NCBI RefSeq assembly: GCF_000969445.1 | Contig: NZ_JZEY01000054.1 | Span: 744,001 to 808,000 of the forward strand | Length of the DNA: 64,000 bases | Direction: 5' to 3' | Source: Devosia chinhatensis | GTDB taxonomy: Bacteria; Pseudomonadota; Alphaproteobacteria; Rhizobiales; Devosiaceae | Part shown: piece by piece, positions 27,771 to 35,810 of the stretch | Numbering within the stretch: the first letter of the stretch is position 1 | Layout: each line of letters starts with the position of its first letter | Program-made: the position numbers and the translations under genes | The notes under the pieces: model-generated | The model's input: only the letters and a program-made list of their open reading frames with translations | Database searches by the model: none | What the model was told of the DNA's origin: nothing

Positions 27771-28940
27771 TCAGCGGCCCTGCCAATGGCGGCGCAGCGT
27801 GCTGGGCGTATGCATGTTGTCATAGAGATAGGCCCAGAAGTCGCGCCGCTGCTCGGGCTGCACCGTCTTCCAGATCTCGTGCACGGCCATGTCGCCTCCA
27901 TAATAGGCATAGACGAAGGGCGCCCTGAGATTGTGGCCGAGAAAGGCCAGCCGGGACCGGGCGGTGACCGGGTCCTGAAGGGCCTTTTCGGCGACCACGG
28001 GCACGATCTCGTCGAGGCTCATCCCCTGTTCGTGCATCATCCAGGCGGCATTGCAGCGCATGGCGCTGCGCAGCCGCTGCAGGGCCACGCCAAGCTCGTC
28101 TTCCGGGCCATGGACCCAGTCGAGGAAGAACAGGCCATTATCGGCGATGCCTTCGAACAGGGCGCTGCTGGCCGAACTGGTGACCACCTGCGCGCCGTCG
28201 AGCGGCATGCGGCCTTCGGCTACGGCACGCTCGCGGATGTTCATATGCACGAGATGGCCGGGGAAGACCTCGTGTGTTGCCAGATGCTTGAGTGAAAAGC
28301 GCGTATAGGGGAAGTCGAGGTTGAGCAGCACCTTGCGCGTGGGATAGTCGCAATAGGCCGAGAAGGGGACCTGGGTGACGCCCTCGGGCTCCATCCATTC
28401 ATGCGCGAACGGATACATGCTGGCGCTGACCCGGTCACGACCCTCTGCGATGAGATCGCGCAGGACATCGAGCACCGATGAGGCCGGAATGCGGGCCTGC
28501 GCTTCCCAGCGCGCAAAGTCTTCGCCCAGGCTGCCCCCGCCATAGCCGAGTTCATCCAGCTTCTGCCGGATGATGCCGCGATAGGTTTCGAGTTCGGCAT
28601 CGGGCACCATTTGCTGCGGCACCCGGATCTGTCTGCGGACGCGGTCGGCGAAAGAGATCGGCCGCTCCTCGAACGTGTCCAAGAGGGCGAGCAGGGAATC
28701 GATCATCTCGCCCACATAATCGGCGCGCAGAGCACTTTCCGATTGGGTGGGGAGCCGTGCCGCCAGCGCGCTCAATTCCTCCCGGGCGTGGCCATAATCG
28801 CGCAAAGGGCGCGGGGCGACTTCGGCCATCGCCACCGGAATGAGGCCTTCCTTGTCGAGAAACCCGTCGCTGCGGGGCGTGCTGCGATAGAGCGCGTCGA
28901 TGCCGGCGGTCAGCTCTGCAAGGTCCTTGCCGATCTGCAT
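27771..28940 (-). CDS. DUF885-family putative metallohydrolase (short form)
   Basis: A protein of about 389 aa with the DUF885 zinc-site motif HEVFPGH (His225-His231 counted from the upstream ATG at 28946), a variant of HExxH/HExxPGH, followed by HLVHMNIRER and a downstream Glu-rich helix (SSALFEGIADNGLFFLDWV). Most DUF885 proteins are about 550-600 aa and secreted; this one is shorter and lacks a signal peptide, so it should be cytosolic. GGAG lies 8 nt before the ATG at 28940 and only 2 nt before that at 28946, so I prefer the former. It is downstream of the aldo/keto reductase in the same operon. The family is thought to contain peptidases, which fits the neighbouring peptide-uptake operon. 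Confidence 0.8.
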   Translation of the reverse strand: MQIGKDLAELTAGIDALYRSTPRSDGFLDKEGLIPVAMAEVAPRPLRDYGHAREELSALAARLPTQSESALRADYVGEMIDSLLALLDTFEERPISFADRVRRQIRVPQQMVPDAELETYRGIIRQKLDELGYGGGSLGEDFARWEAQARIPASSVLDVLRDLIAEGRDRVSASMYPFAHEWMEPEGVTQVPFSAYCDYPTRKVLLNLDFPYTRFSLKHLATHEVFPGHLVHMNIRERAVAEGRMPLDGAQVVTSSASSALFEGIADNGLFFLDWVHGPEDELGVALQRLRSAMRCNAAWMMHEQGMSLDEIVPVVAEKALQDPVTARSRLAFLGHNLRAPFVYAYYGGDMAVHEIWKTVQPEQRRDFWAYLYDNMHTPSTLRRHWQGR

Positions 28941-28951
28941 GTCCATTGCTC

Positions 28952-29923
28952 CTAGTGGTGTCCGGCAACCGGCTTGGGATGGTAGGGTGCTTCCATCAGC
29001 TTGACGTCATCCTCGCTGAGCTGAACCTCGAGCGCGGCGATGGCGTCATCGAACTGATGCAGCTTGGAAATGCCGACGATGGGGGCGGTGATGCCCGGGC
29101 GGGTCGCCACCCAGGCATAGGCGATCTGTGCAGCAGGGCGGCCATGGCGCTCCGCAACCTGCCGGACGGCGGCGACAACCGCGTCGTCCTGCTCCTTGCT
29201 GCGGTCATAGAGGGCGCCAGCGGTCTTGTCCGTCTGCGAGCGGGTGGTTTCGTCGCTCGTGCGACCGGCTAGCCGTCCGCGGGCGAGGGGGCTCCAGGGG
29301 ATGACCCCGACGCCCTCGGACCGGCAGAGGGGCAGCATTTCGCGCTCTTCTTCGCGATAGATCAGATTGTAATGGGGCTGCATGGACACGAATTTTGCCC
29401 AGCCATGCGCCTTTTGCAGGCCAAGGGCCTTCATGAATTGCCAGGCATGCATCGAGGAGGCGCCGAGATAGCGAACCTTGCCGGCGCGCACGACATCGTT
29501 GAGCGCATCGAGCGTTTCCTCGAGCGGGGTGTCGTAGTCGAACCGGTGCAGCTGGTAGAGGTCGATATAGTCGGTGCCCAGGCGCTTGAGGCTGCCGTCG
29601 ACCGCCTCGAAGATGTGCTTGCGCGACAGGCCGCGATCGTTGGGGTCGGTGCTCATCGGATTGTAGAGCTTGGTGGCAAGCACCAGCTTGTGGCGCGGAA
29701 TCGGCTTGAGGACCCGGCCCACGACGTCTTCGCTTGCCCCGGCCGAATACATGTCTGCCAAATCGAAGAAATTGATCCCCAGGTCGACCGCCTTGTCGAT
29801 GATCGGGCGCGAGGCCTCCTCGTCCAGCACCCAGGGCGCCCAGTTCGGGGAACCGAAGGTCATGCAGCCCAAGGCCAGCCGCGACACTTTGAGTCCAGTA
29901 CGACCGAGATTGACATAATCCAT
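28952..29923 (-). CDS. Aldo/keto reductase
   Basis: A 323-aa TIM-barrel oxidoreductase. The catalytic tetrad is recognisable: Asp in FFDLADMYSAGASE (about 54-67, with Tyr in the same stretch), Lys in VLATKLYNP (about 81-89), and His in LYQLHRFDYDTP (about 122-133). The NADPH site lies in the C-terminal third (GVIPWSPLARGRLAG). It resembles the YajO/Tas-like AKR group that reduces aldehydes and ketones, often with broad specificity. It is the first gene of the two-gene - strand unit with the DUF885 protein and is divergent from the GntR-type regulator, which may control both sides. Confidence 0.93.
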   Translation of the reverse strand: MDYVNLGRTGLKVSRLALGCMTFGSPNWAPWVLDEEASRPIIDKAVDLGINFFDLADMYSAGASEDVVGRVLKPIPRHKLVLATKLYNPMSTDPNDRGLSRKHIFEAVDGSLKRLGTDYIDLYQLHRFDYDTPLEETLDALNDVVRAGKVRYLGASSMHAWQFMKALGLQKAHGWAKFVSMQPHYNLIYREEEREMLPLCRSEGVGVIPWSPLARGRLAGRTSDETTRSQTDKTAGALYDRSKEQDDAVVAAVRQVAERHGRPAAQIAYAWVATRPGITAPIVGISKLHQFDDAIAALEVQLSEDDVKLMEAPYHPKPVAGHH

Positions 29924-29991
29924 TAGAACACCTCGCTTGTTTCAAAATGGGCCATTGCGAGCACGTGCCGCCCTTATGGCCTTCAAAATGC

Positions 29992-30019
29992 TTTATGTGC
30001 AGCAATCTGTGCACATAAA
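29992..30019. promoter_or_regulatory. Perfect 10-bp inverted repeat, likely GntR-type operator
   Basis: TTTATGTGCA (29992-30001) and TGCACATAAA (30010-30019) are exact reverse complements around an 8-bp spacer. It lies in the divergent region, about 70 bp upstream of the reductase start and 95 bp upstream of the GntR-type gene, so it is well placed to control both transcripts. Confidence 0.6.
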
Positions 30020-30113
30020 AGCGGCGAAATCAAATGCTGCGCGAAAGTTTCTCATCCCTATTGCGTCATCCCGAACTCATGGGTACGGTGGGTGTATCAA
30101 CGTGGTAGAACAC

Positions 30114-31118
30114 ATGTTCACATTCGACGCCTCCAGCATCGACAAGTCGCTCCCGGTTCCGGTGGGAACGCAGCTGCATGGACTTCTGAGCTATGTGCTC
30201 TCGTTCAGCGACATGCCCTATGGCACCAAGCTGCAATCGGTTCGTCAGCTCGCTGCCGAACTCGGCGTGGCGCCGATGACGGTGAGCCAGGTCTATCAGC
30301 AGCTGCGCGATGACGGCCTGATAGAGATGCGGGCGGGACTGGGCGCCTTCACGGTGCGCGATCCGCGTCGGGCGCTGGACGACAACCAGCCCATCAATGC
30401 CCTCAGCCGCGACATCGACGCCATCATCGCCAAGGCCGAAGCCCTGGGCGTGCCGGCCATGTCGCTGGTTGCCATGATCAATGCACGCGCGCACATGCGC
30501 CGGCCCGAACTGGGGCTCAACATCGTCTTCGTCTGCATCTTCGAGGGGCCCGGCCGCGATTATGTCGACCAGATCCGTCCCACGCTGTCGGTGCTCGATA
30601 CGATCGAGCTCGTTACGCTGGAGAGCCTGCGCCAGGAGGGCCCGCAACGCCGGGCATGCCTCGCGGCCGACCTGGTGGTGACCTTCGGGCATCGCGAGGC
30701 GGAAGTGCGGACCCTGCTCAAGGGTGCGGACGTGCTGGGACTGCGCTTCCTGCCGTCGCAGCGCACCCGACAGACCCTGGCCGGTCTCGACCCGCGGGCC
30801 CGCGTCGCCGCCGTCACCCACTTTCAGGAATACATCGCCATCATGAGGCCCAGCGTGCGCGAATTCGCGCCGCATGTCTCGGACATCCGCGTGACCTGGT
30901 CGTCCGCCCCGGACCTCACCGAGATCCTGGCGGCCTGCGATGCCGTGGTCTTTGCCTCGGGCGCCGATCACATCGCCCAGCTCGTCCGACCCGGCGTCCA
31001 GTGCTTCGAATATCGGCATGCCCCCGATCCGGGCGCGCTCGAAACAATCCTTGCTCCTCGACTGACGGCCCTGCGCCAATCCAAGGGCGGTCAGGGCGCG
31101 GAGCGGAATAGTGCCTAG
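30114..31118 (+). CDS. GntR-type winged-helix regulator with an unusual effector domain
   Basis: A regulator of about 334 aa. The GntR wHTH is clear near residues 25-82: LPYGTKL-like MPYGTKLQSVRQLAAELGV, then MTVSQVYQQLRDDGLIEMRAGLGAFTV. The C-terminal ~200 residues (LNIVFVCIFEGPGRDYVDQIRP..., AADLVVTFGHREAEVRTLL) look like an alternating alpha/beta binding fold, not the FCD, UTRA or aminotransferase domains of the main GntR branches. The start is uncertain: ATG 30114 lacks a clear ribosome site and a GTG at 30102 is an alternative. The peptide/amide operon begins only 21 bp after its stop, so it is probably the first gene of that operon and autoregulated. Confidence 0.8.
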   Translation: MFTFDASSIDKSLPVPVGTQLHGLLSYVLSFSDMPYGTKLQSVRQLAAELGVAPMTVSQVYQQLRDDGLIEMRAGLGAFTVRDPRRALDDNQPINALSRDIDAIIAKAEALGVPAMSLVAMINARAHMRRPELGLNIVFVCIFEGPGRDYVDQIRPTLSVLDTIELVTLESLRQEGPQRRACLAADLVVTFGHREAEVRTLLKGADVLGLRFLPSQRTRQTLAGLDPRARVAAVTHFQEYIAIMRPSVREFAPHVSDIRVTWSSAPDLTEILAACDAVVFASGADHIAQLVRPGVQCFEYRHAPDPGALETILAPRLTALRQSKGGQGAERNSA

Positions 31119-31139
31119 GTTTCAAGGAAGGGAACACAA

Positions 31140-32681
31140 GTGAAGCATTTTCTGTTGACCACCAGCGCCATCGTCGCGCTGAGTTTCATGCCCGTGCAGG
31201 CCGGCATGGCCCAGGACAGCAACACGCTGGTCGTGGGCATGGACGTCGATGCCGGAACGCTCGATCCGCGCCTGATGCGCGACACGACGGCATCGCGCAC
31301 CGCCGATCTCATCTATTCGGGCCTCGTGCACATCACGCCGAGCCTCGAGGCCGTGCCGGACCTGGCCGAAAGCTGGGAAACGCCCGATCCCACCACCTTC
31401 ATCTTCAAGCTGCGCCCTGACCTGACCTTTTCGGATGGCAGCCCGCTGACGGCAGATGACGTCGTGTTCACCTTCACGACGCTGATCGATCCCGACCTCA
31501 ACGCGCCCTCGCGCGCGCTCTATACCCCGATCAGCGCCGTGGAAGCGGTGGATGCGCAGACCGTCAAGTTCACCCTGAGCGCGCCCTATGCGCCGCTCCT
31601 GAGCTATCTCGATATCGGTATCGTTCCCAAGGCGCTGGTCGAAGGCGGCCACGACATCGCGCTCAACCCGGTCGGCGCGGGCCCGATGAAGCTGGTGTCC
31701 TGGAACCGTGGCAGCGAGATCGTCCTCGAAGCCAACGAGAATTACTGGGGCGAGGCTCCGGCCATCGAGAACGTCACGCTCAAGATCATCGGCGACAATT
31801 CCGCCCGCTCGCAGGCCTTCGAGGCCGGTGACCTCGACGTCGTGCAATCGCCGCTGGCGCCGCAGGATATCGAGCGTCTTTCAGCCGATGACCGCTTCGG
31901 CAATGTCATCACCGCTGGCCTGGGCGTGAACTACCTGAACTTCAACGCCAAGGACCCGCTCCTGGCCGACCCGAAGATGCGCCAGGCCTTCGCCATGCTG
32001 GTGGACCAGGACACCATCGTCAACGACATCTATGAAGGCGTCGACCAGGTCGCGACCTCCATCATCCTGCCCTCGTCCTGGGCCTATTCCGACAGCATCA
32101 CGCAGCCGACCTTCGACATCGACGGCGCCATCGCGCTGTTCAACGAGCTGGGCTGGTCGGACACCGATGGCGACGGCATCCTCGACAAAGACGGCAAGCC
32201 GCTCGAAGTGACGCTCGCCACCCACAGCGAAGACACCAACCGCGTCCAGACCGTGGAATTCCTGCAGGCCATGTTCGAGGCCGCCGGCGTCAAGGCGATC
32301 GCGCAGATCAGCGACTGGCCGTCCTTCTCGACCAATTACGTCCAGCAGGGCAAGCACCAGATCGCGCTGCTCGGCTGGCTGAACATCGTTGATCCCGATC
32401 GTCTGATGTTCGCGCAGCTGACCACCGACGGGCCGACCAATTGGGGTGGCTATTCCAACCCGCAGGTCGACGAGCTGCTGCAGCTGGGTCGCTCGACGCT
32501 GGACCAGGCCGGCCGCGCCGAAGCCTATCAGGACGCCGCGGCGATCATCGCCGAAGAGCTGCCCTATTATATCGTCTCGGCTCAGGGGTATCAGCTGTTC
32601 TACGCCAAGGATCTGCCCATCGATGAAGTGCAGGCCACCCCGCGCGGCAATCTGCGCGGCCTGATCGGCTACACCGACTGA
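31140..32681 (+). CDS. ABC transporter periplasmic binding protein, family 5 (DppA/OppA-like)
   Basis: A 513-aa secreted binding protein. The signal peptide runs to about MPVQAGMAQ (residue 24). The SBP_bac_5 fold is clear: LVVGMDVDAGTLDPRLMRD near residue 31, LRPDLTFSDGSPLTADDVVFTF near 94, and ENYWGEAP near 200. These proteins bind peptides, opines, nickel or amidated sugars. GTG at 31140 follows GGAAGGG by 8 nt. A strong hairpin lies 16 bp after the stop, probably allowing higher expression of this gene than of the rest of the operon. The companion enzymes (M24-fold, AstE-like, amidohydrolase) suggest an amide or peptide-like ligand. Confidence 0.93.
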   Translation: MKHFLLTTSAIVALSFMPVQAGMAQDSNTLVVGMDVDAGTLDPRLMRDTTASRTADLIYSGLVHITPSLEAVPDLAESWETPDPTTFIFKLRPDLTFSDGSPLTADDVVFTFTTLIDPDLNAPSRALYTPISAVEAVDAQTVKFTLSAPYAPLLSYLDIGIVPKALVEGGHDIALNPVGAGPMKLVSWNRGSEIVLEANENYWGEAPAIENVTLKIIGDNSARSQAFEAGDLDVVQSPLAPQDIERLSADDRFGNVITAGLGVNYLNFNAKDPLLADPKMRQAFAMLVDQDTIVNDIYEGVDQVATSIILPSSWAYSDSITQPTFDIDGAIALFNELGWSDTDGDGILDKDGKPLEVTLATHSEDTNRVQTVEFLQAMFEAAGVKAIAQISDWPSFSTNYVQQGKHQIALLGWLNIVDPDRLMFAQLTTDGPTNWGGYSNPQVDELLQLGRSTLDQAGRAEAYQDAAAIIAEELPYYIVSAQGYQLFYAKDLPIDEVQATPRGNLRGLIGYTD

Positions 32682-32697
32682 TCAACCGAACGAAAAT

Positions 32698-32720
32698 GGC
32701 CGGCGCTTCGTGCGCCGGCC
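32698..32720 (+). terminator. Perfect hairpin directly after the family-5 binding-protein gene
   Basis: A 9-bp perfect GC stem (GGCCGGCGC/GCGCCGGCC) with a TTCGT loop, 16 bp after the stop and 28 bp before the next ATG. No T-run follows, so it is probably an intra-operon stabiliser or attenuator. Confidence 0.65.
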
Positions 32721-32748
32721 TCCCCCACCCAGAACGGGAGTACCGGCG

Positions 32749-33921
32749 ATGGCCTTCAACCAGCGTCTGGGCGCGGATTTCTATGCGTCCGTCCAGCGTG
32801 ATCTCCGCACCGCGATGGCCCGCGATGGCATTGATGTGCTGTTGCTCGATAGCAATGACGACATCATCTATACGACCGGCTTTTCCCACTACACCACCGA
32901 ACGGCCCGTGGTCTTTGCCCTGACGCAGGACAAGGCCCTTCTGCTTGTACCTGAGCTCGAGCGCCACCATGCACTCGCCCAGGACAGTGCCGCCGAACTC
33001 GTGGTCTATTTCGAATTTCCCGGCCGCGACCGCCCATTTTCGGTTCTGGCGCGGACGCTGGGCGACATCGGTGGCGTCATCGGTCACTCGGCAGGCGTTT
33101 CCGTTGGACGCCTGGGCCAGATCGGCGCGGCCTTTCCCAATGCGCGTCTTTCGGCGTCGAGCATTGTTTCCACCATGCGGCTGCGCAAGCGTCCCGAAGA
33201 GGTGGTGTTGCAGCGCGAAGCGGCCCGTATCTCCGATTCCATGGTGCAGGCGGGCGTTGACCTCCTCAGCGAGGCGCTGACGACCGGCTCACGCATGCCC
33301 ACCGAGATCGAGATCGAGGCCCATATCATCCGGCATGCGCTCGACATCATGAACCACGAGCACGAAAACCTGATGCTGGTGCAGGGCATTGCCGGAGGCC
33401 TGGTCTATTCGGGCCTGCGCTCGGCGTTCCCCCATGGCATGCCCAGCGGGCATCGTCCGGCCCGGGGCGAGAGCATGATCCTGTCGCTGGGCTGCCGTGT
33501 CGGTGGCCGGGCAGCGGAAAGCGAGCGCACCTTCATTCTGGGCGAACCCAGCAAGGAGCAGGAGCGCTTCTATAATCTGGCACAGGAGGCGCAGGCTATC
33601 GGCACGGCCGGACTTGTGGCCGGGGCAACCTGTGCTTCGGCGGACGACCGGGCGCTGACCTTTTTGCGCGATGCCGGCATGAACCAGTATTGCCTGCACC
33701 GGGTGGGGCACGGCATGGGCGTCATGTTTCACGAGCCGCCCTGGGTCGAAGGCGGGGACGAAACCATTCTCGAGCCCGGCATGGTCTGTTCGTCCGAGCC
33801 TGCCCTCTACGTACCCGGACTGGGCGGTTTCCGCCTGGCCGATACGGTGCTGGTCACCACGGACGGGCCGGACAGCCTGACCAAATTCCCGCGCAAACTC
33901 GACGAGGTCATCCTTGGCTGA
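32749..33921 (+). CDS. M24-fold (pita-bread) enzyme with degenerate metal site, creatinase/EutD-like
   Basis: A 390-aa protein with an N-terminal creatinase-like domain (1-150) and a C-terminal pita-bread domain (155-390). Aligned to the metal-binding segments of Xaa-Pro aminopeptidase, only two of five ligands remain: His321 in RVGHGMGVMFHE and Glu350 in GMVCSSEPALY. The first Asp is Ser246 (ILSLGCR), the second is Glu257 (GRAAESERTF), and the last Glu is Ala364 (GFRLADTVLV). That pattern is expected for metal-independent members such as creatinase and the ectoine hydrolase EutD/DoeA, not for a working prolidase. A C-N bond hydrolysis of a non-peptide amide or amidine is likely. GGGAG precedes ATG 32749 by 9 nt. 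An AstE-like deacylase lies in the same operon, recalling the EutD-EutE pair. Confidence 0.82.
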   Translation: MAFNQRLGADFYASVQRDLRTAMARDGIDVLLLDSNDDIIYTTGFSHYTTERPVVFALTQDKALLLVPELERHHALAQDSAAELVVYFEFPGRDRPFSVLARTLGDIGGVIGHSAGVSVGRLGQIGAAFPNARLSASSIVSTMRLRKRPEEVVLQREAARISDSMVQAGVDLLSEALTTGSRMPTEIEIEAHIIRHALDIMNHEHENLMLVQGIAGGLVYSGLRSAFPHGMPSGHRPARGESMILSLGCRVGGRAAESERTFILGEPSKEQERFYNLAQEAQAIGTAGLVAGATCASADDRALTFLRDAGMNQYCLHRVGHGMGVMFHEPPWVEGGDETILEPGMVCSSEPALYVPGLGGFRLADTVLVTTDGPDSLTKFPRKLDEVILG

Positions 33922-33952
33922 CCCTGCACGCATTCCACGAGGCTAGACCGCT

Positions 33953-34933
33953 ATGCTCGCCTATGTCACCCGTCGCTTGCTGCTGCTGATCCCCATGGCG
34001 ATCGGCATGGTGATCGTTACCTTCGGCCTGTTGCTGCTCATCCCCGGCGATCCGGCCGCCGTGCTGCTCGGACAGGACGCGACACCCGAGGCCATCAACA
34101 ATCTGCGCAACAGCCTGGGGCTCAACGATCCCTGGTATATTCGGCTCTGGGACTATTTCGCGGCCCTGCTGCGCGGCGATATGGGCCAGTCCATCTTCCA
34201 GAACCAGCCGGTCGCGCAGATCATTGCCGGTCGCCTGGGCGCTACGGTCGAACTGGCCATCGTGGCCCTTCTTCTTGCCAGTATCATCGGCATCACGCTG
34301 GGCGTGCTGGCGGCGATCCGGCAGGGGTCCTGGGTCGATACGGTCACCATGCTCTTCGCCCAGCTCGGCGTATCCATGCCGGTTTATTGGCTGGGCCTGC
34401 TGCTGATGCTGCTTTTTGCCGTGCAGCTGGGCTGGCTGCCGTCTATCGGCCGCGGCGTGCCGATGCATGAAGCGATCTGGGCCGCCCTGACGGGGCGCCC
34501 GCAAGTGTTGTGGACCTCCATCAGCCATATCGCGCTTCCTGCTCTGGCGCTCGCTGCCAATTCGGCCGCGATCATTTCGCGGCTGGTACGCGCCTCCATG
34601 CTGGAAGTGCTGCGTGAGGATTTCGTGCGCACCGCCTATGCCAAGGGCCTGCGCAAGGGCAGGGTGGTGGTCCGCCATGCCCTGCGCAATGCGCTGCTGC
34701 CGGTGCTCAGCGTCATCGGCCTGCGCTTCGGCGCCCTGCTGGGCGGTGCGGTGCTCACCGAATCCATCTTTGCCTGGCCCGGCCTGGGCCAGCTGACCAT
34801 CGCCGCAATCAGCCAGCGCGACCTGCCTCTCATCCAGGGCATCGTCCTGACCTTCGCCATCGTCTACGCGCTGGTGAACCTGATCGTCGACCTTCTCTAT
34901 GCCGCGGTCGATCCGCGCGTGCGTCTGGGATAA
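33953..34933 (+). CDS. ABC transporter permease, DppB-like
   Basis: A 326-aa protein with six predicted membrane spans and the first-permease N-terminus MLAYVTRRLLLLIPMAIGMVIVTF. The large periplasmic loop (LLGQDATPEAINNLRNSLGLNDPWYIRLWDY, about 37-67) is typical of DppB/OppB. The EAA-like loop reads REDFVRTAYAKGLRKGRVVVRHALRNALLP (about 222-251). It forms the channel with the next gene product. The TAA stop shares a base with the ATG of that gene. Confidence 0.94.
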   Translation: MLAYVTRRLLLLIPMAIGMVIVTFGLLLLIPGDPAAVLLGQDATPEAINNLRNSLGLNDPWYIRLWDYFAALLRGDMGQSIFQNQPVAQIIAGRLGATVELAIVALLLASIIGITLGVLAAIRQGSWVDTVTMLFAQLGVSMPVYWLGLLLMLLFAVQLGWLPSIGRGVPMHEAIWAALTGRPQVLWTSISHIALPALALAANSAAIISRLVRASMLEVLREDFVRTAYAKGLRKGRVVVRHALRNALLPVLSVIGLRFGALLGGAVLTESIFAWPGLGQLTIAAISQRDLPLIQGIVLTFAIVYALVNLIVDLLYAAVDPRVRLG

Positions 34934-35793
34934 TGGCCATGCGACTGCCCAAGCCTCTCACCAATGTCTCGCTGGTCGTCGGCGCGCTGATTTCGCTGAC
35001 CATCATCCTGCTGGCCATCTTCGCACCCTATGTGGCAACCCACGGGGTCGAGCAGATGGACATGCGCAACCGCTTCGACGGCCCGACCTTCGAGCACATC
35101 CTGGGAACCGACAATTTCGGTCGCGATCTGTGGTCCCGCCTGGTTTTCGGTGCACGGATCTCGCTCACCATTGCGGTGATCTCGGTAACGGCCTCTGCCC
35201 TCATCGGCACCGTCGTGGGCCTCGTGGCTGGCTATTTCGGCGGCTGGGTCGACCAGGTGCTGATGCGCATCACCGACATTTTCCTTGGCTTCCCGGCCAT
35301 CGTACTAGCCCTGGCCATCGTCGCTGTCCTAGGGCCGGGCGTGCTCAACGTCTCGCTGGCCATCATCGTTGTGGCCTGGACCGAATATGCCCGTGTCGTG
35401 CGCTCGACCACGCTCGTGCTTCGCGAGCAGAACTACGTCCAGGCCGCCAAGGCCCTGGGCGCCAGCCCGCTGCGCATCCTGTTCCGCGAAATCCTGCCCA
35501 ATGCCATGGGGCCGATCATCGTCCTGGCCTCGCTGGGCCTGGGCACCGCGATCATCTCGGAATCGGCGCTGAGCTTCCTCGGCTTCGGCCTGCCGCCTCC
35601 GGAGCCGACCTGGGGCTGGACCCTGGCCTATGGCACCCGCTTCATGCGCGACGCCCCCTGGCTCTCCATCATTTCGGGCCTGACCATCATGGTCACCGTG
35701 CTCGGTTTCAATCTCCTCGGCGACGGATTGCGGGACGTGCTCGATCCGCGTCAGCTCTCCCGCGCTGGAGCAAAGGCCGCCAAGGCCAAATAA
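34933..35793 (+). CDS. ABC transporter permease, DppC-like
   Basis: A 286-aa six-span permease. Family features are LGTDNFGRDLWSRLVFGARISL near residue 55, GYFGGWVDQVLMRITDIFLGFP around 98-119, and the EAA loop EQNYVQAAKALGASPLRILFREILPN around 162-187. It is the partner of the DppB-like permease and directly overlaps its stop by one base. The segment GLPPPEPTWG near residue 220 is strongly conserved in DppC/OppC. The import specificity lies with the binding protein encoded at the operon's start. Confidence 0.95.
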   Translation: MAMRLPKPLTNVSLVVGALISLTIILLAIFAPYVATHGVEQMDMRNRFDGPTFEHILGTDNFGRDLWSRLVFGARISLTIAVISVTASALIGTVVGLVAGYFGGWVDQVLMRITDIFLGFPAIVLALAIVAVLGPGVLNVSLAIIVVAWTEYARVVRSTTLVLREQNYVQAAKALGASPLRILFREILPNAMGPIIVLASLGLGTAIISESALSFLGFGLPPPEPTWGWTLAYGTRFMRDAPWLSIISGLTIMVTVLGFNLLGDGLRDVLDPRQLSRAGAKAAKAK

Positions 35794-35810
35794 CCAAAGG
35801 AAAAACTTGA

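Noticed and set aside
32749-33921. Calling this gene a Xaa-Pro aminopeptidase/prolidase
   Set aside because: The fold fits but three of five metal ligands are replaced, so a metallopeptidase function is unlikely.
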